Below, piece after piece: positions 60,186 to 64,000 of a stretch of DNA of 64,000 nt (its first letter is position 1; every line of letters starts with the position of its first letter). The position numbers and the translations under genes are program-made. This stretch comes from CAVRCA01 sp963719345 (lineage in GTDB: Bacteria > Pseudomonadota > Alphaproteobacteria > Acetobacterales > Acetobacteraceae), in assembly GCA_963719345.1 (NCBI GenBank), contig CAVRCA010000003.1, positions 682,001 to 746,000 of the forward strand. The letters are read 5' to 3'. The notes beneath the pieces are model-generated. The model was not told the origin of the DNA, did no database searches, and saw nothing but the letters and a program-made list of their open reading frames with translations.

Positions 60186-60437
60186 TCAACCGGGCCCGCC
60201 GGGGCGGCGGTCTAGTTCGCCGGCGCGCACGCTGGCAATGGCGTTCTGCAGGATGTTCACGATCGCCGCGTCGTCCATGCTGCGCGCGAGGAGCGCGAGC
60301 GAGCCGCCCAGCAAAGCCGAAGCGATGGCAAGCGGCCCGATCCCTTGGCCCGCCATGTACTCGATCGCCTTGTCGATCACCGCGCCGGCATGGCTCAGAT
60401 CAGCCGGCGGCGCGGCCTCCTGGGGGTCGGTGGTCAT
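60186..60437 (-). CDS. Small protein of unknown function downstream of the ABC exporter
   Basis: 83 residues. One hydrophobic helix-like stretch (about 33-52, GIGPLAIASALLGGSLALLA) surrounded by HAGAVIDKAIEYMAGQ and RSMDDAAIVNILQNAIASVR. ATG 60437 follows the ABC exporter stop by 15 bases, so it is cotranscribed with it. I do not recognise a named family. Codon use is normal, and the amphipathic helices could associate with membranes. Confidence 0.6.
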   Translation of the reverse strand: MTTDPQEAAPPADLSHAGAVIDKAIEYMAGQGIGPLAIASALLGGSLALLARSMDDAAIVNILQNAIASVRAGELDRRPGGPG

Positions 60438-60452
60438 TCTGCTTCTCCCGGC

Positions 60453-62315
60453 TCAGTTTGCGGCAAGCTCGCTCTCCTCGCTCTCCCGAGCCTCCTCGGC
60501 CTGATGTGTCCACATCCGGGCATAGCGGCCACGACGGGCGAGCAAGGCGAAGTGACTGCCGCGCTCGGCCACCTGCCCGTCCTCAAGGACGATGATCTCG
60601 TCGGCATCCACCACGGTCGACAGCCGATGCGCAATTACCAGCGTGGTCCGGTGCCGGGCGACGGCGCGCAACGCCGCCTGGATGTCCTGCTCGGTGCGGG
60701 TGTCGAGTGCACTGGTCGCTTCGTCGAGGATCAGGATGCGCGGGTCCTTCAGCAGGGTGCGCGCAATCGCCACCCGCTGCTTTTCGCCGCCCGAAAGCTT
60801 CAGCCCGCGTTCGCCGACCCGAGTGTCGTAGCCCTCGGGCAGCCGCACGACGAAATCATGGACCTGCGCCGCGCGCGCGGCGCGCTCGATATCCTCCTGC
60901 GAGGCGCCGGGTCGGCCGTAGGCGATGTTGTAGCGGATGGTGTCGTTGAACAGCACCGTGTCCTGCGGCACCACGCCGATCGCCGCGCGCAGGCTGTCCT
61001 GTGTGATGTCGCGGATGTCCTGGCCGTCGACCACGATCCGTCCTTCGGTCACGTCGTAGAAACGGAACAGCAGCCGGGCGATGGTCGACTTGCCGGCCCC
61101 GGTCGGGCCGACGATCGCCAGCTTGCGCCCGGCCGGGACCGTAAAGCTCACCCCTTTGAGGATCTCCCGGTCGGGGCGGTAGCCGAAATGCACGTCCTCG
61201 AACGCGACCGAGCCGGCCGGTCCGTCGGAGAGATGGGCCGCCAGGGCCGGAGCGCCGGGCCGGTCGGCGATCTCCTCCTGCACCTGCATGAGCTGGAACA
61301 TGGATTCCATGTCGATCAGGCTCTGCTTCATCTCCCGATAGACGAAGCCGAGGAAGTTCAGCGGCTGATAGAGCTGCATGAGGTAGGTGTTGACCAGCAC
61401 GAACTTGCCGACCGTCATCGCGCCGCTCCGCACGCCGTCGGCCGCCATCAGCATCACCCCCGCGAGCCCGACCGCGATGATCGCCGCCTGGCCGAGATTG
61501 AGCATGTTGAGCGACACCTGCGAGCGTACCGCCGCCCGCTCGTAGCGGGCCAGCGCACTGTCGAAACGCTCGGCCTCGTGCCCCTCGTTGCCGAAATACT
61601 TCACCGTCTCGTAGTTGAGCAGGCTGTCGATGGCCTTGGTCTGCGCCTCGGTGTCCATCTCGTTCATCGTGCGGCGGAAGCGGACCCGCAGGTTGCTGAA
61701 GGCGATGGTGAAGGCGAGATAGAGCGCGACGGCGAAGAAGGTGGCCCCGGCGAACCGCCAATCGAACATCCGCCAGACGACGGCCGTCACCATCAGGAGT
61801 TCGAGCATAGTCGGGATGACGTTGAAGACCGCCAGCCGCAGGACGTTCTGAATGCCGTTCTGACCGCGCTCGATCACCCGCGACAGGCCGCCGGTCTGGC
61901 GGTCGAGGTGGAACCGGAGCGACAGGCGGTGCAGGTGCTGAAACGTCTGCAGCGCCAGCCGCCGGGCGGTCCGCTGCTGCACGGCAGCGAACACCGCGTC
62001 CCGCAATTCGGCGAAGGCCGACGAGGCGACGCGGAGCAGGCCGTAGGCGATGATCAGCGCTGCCGGGATGACGACGGCGGCAGCGCCCTTCGGCGACAGC
62101 GCATCGACCGCCCGGCTGTAGACCACCGGGACATAGACCGTCGCCACCTTGGCCAGGATCAGGAGAAGGACGGCGACCAGCAGCCGCGCGCGTGCGCCGC
62201 GGTCGGCGTTGGACCAGAGATAGGGCAGCAGCGCCGCGACGGTACGCAAGCCCGACCGTTGCCGACCCGCGCGCGCCGGCGCATGAACGGGGGGAGAAGA
62301 TGGCATCCCGTCCAT
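60453..62315 (-). CDS. ABC exporter of the Atm1/HMT1 type
   Basis: 620 residues: six membrane helices (about 40-330) and one nucleotide-binding domain (about 370-600). Walker A GPTGAGKST (about 399), signature LSGGEKQRVA (about 503), Walker B ILILDEATSALD (about 520). The transmembrane region with FHLDRQTGGLSRVIERG and NYETVKYFGNEGHEAERFD is typical of Atm1/HMT1-like half-transporters that export glutathione-linked or Fe-S precursors in alphaproteobacteria. Divergent from the Nudix gene. Confidence 0.92.
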   Translation of the reverse strand: MDGMPSSPPVHAPARAGRQRSGLRTVAALLPYLWSNADRGARARLLVAVLLLILAKVATVYVPVVYSRAVDALSPKGAAAVVIPAALIIAYGLLRVASSAFAELRDAVFAAVQQRTARRLALQTFQHLHRLSLRFHLDRQTGGLSRVIERGQNGIQNVLRLAVFNVIPTMLELLMVTAVVWRMFDWRFAGATFFAVALYLAFTIAFSNLRVRFRRTMNEMDTEAQTKAIDSLLNYETVKYFGNEGHEAERFDSALARYERAAVRSQVSLNMLNLGQAAIIAVGLAGVMLMAADGVRSGAMTVGKFVLVNTYLMQLYQPLNFLGFVYREMKQSLIDMESMFQLMQVQEEIADRPGAPALAAHLSDGPAGSVAFEDVHFGYRPDREILKGVSFTVPAGRKLAIVGPTGAGKSTIARLLFRFYDVTEGRIVVDGQDIRDITQDSLRAAIGVVPQDTVLFNDTIRYNIAYGRPGASQEDIERAARAAQVHDFVVRLPEGYDTRVGERGLKLSGGEKQRVAIARTLLKDPRILILDEATSALDTRTEQDIQAALRAVARHRTTLVIAHRLSTVVDADEIIVLEDGQVAERGSHFALLARRGRYARMWTHQAEEARESEESELAAN

Positions 62316-62355
62316 GTGGCGCGTCTACCGCCGGTTGGAAGGCAAGGAGGTCCGC

Positions 62356-63195
62356 TTGGCGACCGGGTTCATGCGGCACGTGCAGACTTGTCACAATGCG
62401 AGGCTGCCTGGAGAGCGCCTAGCGTTCCGGATCGGTGACGCGCAGGTCGGCTGGGTCGGGCGGAATCTGGCCGCGGCGCTCGAAACTCTCCCCGCGATCA
62501 CATCGGCGCCGCAAGCGGTCACTCTAACCGAACCCGCCGCGCTCGATACAATCGCCGCCGAGACGGCGGCGCGCGGCTTCGGCCGGCGGCGCGGCGAGTT
62601 GTTCGACGTGCGGGCGGCGGCCAACGGGCCGGTGCTGGCGAGGATCGACCGGGGCGCCCTGCCCGCCTTCGGGATCGCCGCCGAGGGCGTCCACGTCAAC
62701 GGCCTGGTCCGGCGCGCCGGCGCCCTGCACCTCTGGGTCGCGCGCCGGGCCGCCGACAAGGCGCTCGATCCGGGCAAGCTCGACCACATCACCGCCGGCG
62801 GCGTGCCGGCCGGGCTCACGCCCTGGGACACGCTGATCAAGGAAGCTGGCGAGGAGGCCGCCATCCCGGCCGCGCTGGCAGCGCGCGCCACGCTCACCGG
62901 CCAGCTCGCCTACGCGATGGAGCGCGAGGAGGGCCTACGGCGGGACCGGCTGCACTGTTACGACCTGCTGCTGCCCGAGGAGTTCGTGCCGCGGGCGGCC
63001 GACGGCGAGGTCGAGGCGTTCGAGCTGTGGCCGATCCGCCGCGCGCTGGAAGCGGTGCGCGACACCGACGCGTTCAAGTTCAACGTCAACATCGTGTTGA
63101 TCGACCTCTTCCTCCGCACCGGCCTGATCGCTGGGACGGAAGCCAAGGCGCTTCGATCCGCCCTGGCCGAACCGGAGGCGGAGCCCCGCCCCTAA
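62356..63195 (+). CDS. DUF4743/Nudix hydrolase
   Basis: 279 residues from TTG 62356; AAGGAGG is five bases upstream, while ATG 62314 lies in the ABC exporter region and ATG 62371 lacks a ribosome site. The N-terminal DUF4743 domain (about 5-110; MRHVQTCHNARL, VGWVGRNLAAAL) is followed by the Nudix domain with LDHITAGGVPAGLTPWDTLI then KEAGEEAAIP (about 151-180), where the Nudix box is GX5EX7REUXEEXGU-like: the first Glu is replaced, but KEAGEEA is intact. Likely hydrolyses a nucleoside diphosphate or thiamine compound. Confidence 0.88.
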   Translation: MATGFMRHVQTCHNARLPGERLAFRIGDAQVGWVGRNLAAALETLPAITSAPQAVTLTEPAALDTIAAETAARGFGRRRGELFDVRAAANGPVLARIDRGALPAFGIAAEGVHVNGLVRRAGALHLWVARRAADKALDPGKLDHITAGGVPAGLTPWDTLIKEAGEEAAIPAALAARATLTGQLAYAMEREEGLRRDRLHCYDLLLPEEFVPRAADGEVEAFELWPIRRALEAVRDTDAFKFNVNIVLIDLFLRTGLIAGTEAKALRSALAEPEAEPRP

Positions 63196-63644
63196 CCTTC
63201 GGGCGGCGCCGCGGCGATCGGGATGTCGCGGGCGTCCGGTTGGTCGCCGACGCCCGGCGCGCCGGTCTCCTCGCGCTCCTCGCCGTTGCCGACGGATTGA
63301 CCGTCCTCGGCGTTCGGGAACGGCCGGCGCTGGTGCTGGCCGTTCTGCTGCTGCGCCTGGGCCGCCTGGTTCATCGCGTTCAGGATGCGGAAATAGTGCT
63401 CCGCGTGCTGGAAATAGCCTTCCGCCATAACGCGGTCGCCGCCGCTGGTCGCGTCCCGACCGAGCTGGAGGTATTTCTCGAACAGTTGCTGCGACGTGCC
63501 GCGAAGCCGCACATCCGGCCCGTTGCTGTCAAAGACGTGGTTTCGGTTCAGCGGGATGTTGCCGGAGTGATGGCGAACGCCGCCCCCTCCGCCGCCACCG
63601 CCGGGATTGCGATGGTTCCGTCCACGCATGCGTTTCATGTTCAT
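63192..63644 (-). CDS. DUF4167 RNA-binding-like protein
   Basis: 150 residues. A basic Gly-rich N-terminus (KRMRGRNHRNPGGGGGG) leads into the conserved DUF4167 helix domain LRGTSQQLFEKYLQLGRD, GDRVMAEGYFQHAEHYFRIL. The C-terminus is polar and disordered. DUF4167 proteins are linked by context to translation and follow prmC in alphaproteobacteria; the 3' end of a prmC-like gene is upstream. Overlaps the convergent Nudix gene by four bases. Confidence 0.88.
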   Translation of the reverse strand: MNMKRMRGRNHRNPGGGGGGGGVRHHSGNIPLNRNHVFDSNGPDVRLRGTSQQLFEKYLQLGRDATSGGDRVMAEGYFQHAEHYFRILNAMNQAAQAQQQNGQHQRRPFPNAEDGQSVGNGEEREETGAPGVGDQPDARDIPIAAAPPEG

Positions 63645-63867
63645 CAGTTGCCGTGGCGCTTTCCTGTTTGCGACCCTCTCTCGGAGGCGGGCGCGGCTGT
63701 GCCCCGCGAGGTCTCCGCAGTTCGGCTCGTCATACCGACGTTGCTGCTGGCGTGCGCTCGGCCTTGTCGATCATCGGACATCCGGTCAGTGGGCCGGCAT
63801 GCAGTTCGAGTCGACCTGAGCGCTCGGGCCGCGCCCATCCTGGCGACCGCCCCTTGCCGAATAAAAC

Positions 63868-64000
63868 CTAACCGCACCGTGCCGCGCTGCCAAACGTTTT
63901 TTCGGCTCGCCGCCCGCGGAGGACGAGGGCGCGGGGAATGCCGGCGAGATCCAGCCGGGTCCTCGCCTGCAATCCGGAGCGGGCGGCCAGAGTGATAACC
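63868..64000 (-). CDS. prmC: Release-factor glutamine methyltransferase PrmC, 3' end only
   Basis: The last 44 codons read VITLAARSGLQARTRLDLAG then IPRALVLRGRRAEKTFGS and a short tail, ending at TAG 63870-63868. LDLAGIPRALVLRG is the standard PrmC C-terminus, and prmC precedes DUF4167 in related genomes. The start is outside the window. PrmC methylates the Gln of the GGQ motif in release factors. Confidence 0.7.
   Translation of the reverse strand, partial: VITLAARSGLQARTRLDLAGIPRALVLRGRRAEKTFGSAARCG

Noticed and set aside
60345..62438. 697-residue plus-strand frame over the ABC exporter
   Set aside because: Antisense shadow of an intact exporter with all ABC motifs on the other strand.

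Overview
The window is high-GC DNA from a flagellated alphaproteobacterium, most likely a member of Rhodospirillales in the broad sense. The evidence is FliX divergent from flgI, a CheZ-type phosphatase, a DksA with the alphaproteobacterial zinc-finger variant, the bolA / J-domain / cobS / cobT block, and UPF0262, DUF4167 and DUF6468 proteins. Genes are dense, often overlap by 1-4 bases, and commonly start with GTG or TTG. I saw no rRNA, tRNA, CRISPR array or intact insertion sequence.

Layout. 1-10.3 kb is a chemotaxis and flagellar cluster. One strand carries fliL, fliM, DUF6468, motE-like, cheY and cheZ. The other carries flgF, flgG, flgA, flgH and then flgI, a rod-binding flgJ-type gene and a FlgN-like gene, with dksA and fliX between. 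Sigma-54 type -24/-12 sites precede flgF and flgI, and a weaker one precedes fliL. 10.4-14.2 kb holds a glycosyltransferase/methyltransferase pair and otnK-otnC (acid-sugar catabolism); the matching dehydrogenase denD is at 24 kb. 14.3-18.5 kb holds a repetitive histone-H1-like gene and prpD-prpC (methylcitrate cycle). 18.8-25 kb holds DUF983, UPF0262, mtnA, a solA-type oxidase, a DUF2272 lipoprotein, a diaminopropionate ammonia-lyase and denD. 25-35.4 kb holds a ClC-type channel with CBS domains, mscL, two polysaccharide deacetylases, an unrecognised 535-residue protein, an acyltransferase, an HpcH/HpaI aldolase, a metallophosphoesterase and a lipoprotein. 35.5-48.4 kb holds parC-recO, VOC plus glutamine-synthetase-like genes, a PEP-CTERM protein, an isochorismatase-like/TetR/MFS locus with a clear pair of palindromic operators, xerD, a fused aroK-aroB gene, a decayed MFS gene, DUF2889 and a ribbon-helix-helix protein. 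48.5-52.5 kb is bolA, J-domain gene, cobS, cobT. 52.5-58.9 kb is a surface-polysaccharide island with a broken Stf0 sulfotransferase, a coiled-coil methyltransferase, a GT2-GT4 double glycosyltransferase and a GT4-methyltransferase. 58.9-64 kb holds a degenerate histidine kinase, rpmB, an Atm1-like ABC exporter, a Nudix hydrolase, DUF4167 and the 3' end of prmC.

Strongest observations. Four otherwise conserved genes (cheY, flgA, the J-domain gene, the GT4-methyltransferase) each look shifted by one extra base; the sulfotransferase has an in-frame TAA; and an MFS gene has lost its middle. Either the assembly carries single-base insertion errors or several genes are decaying. The sigma-54/FliX layout resembles the Caulobacter flagellar hierarchy. 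The 52.5-58.9 kb island, with modular multi-domain glycosyltransferases and methyltransferases, is the best candidate for an undescribed surface-decoration pathway.
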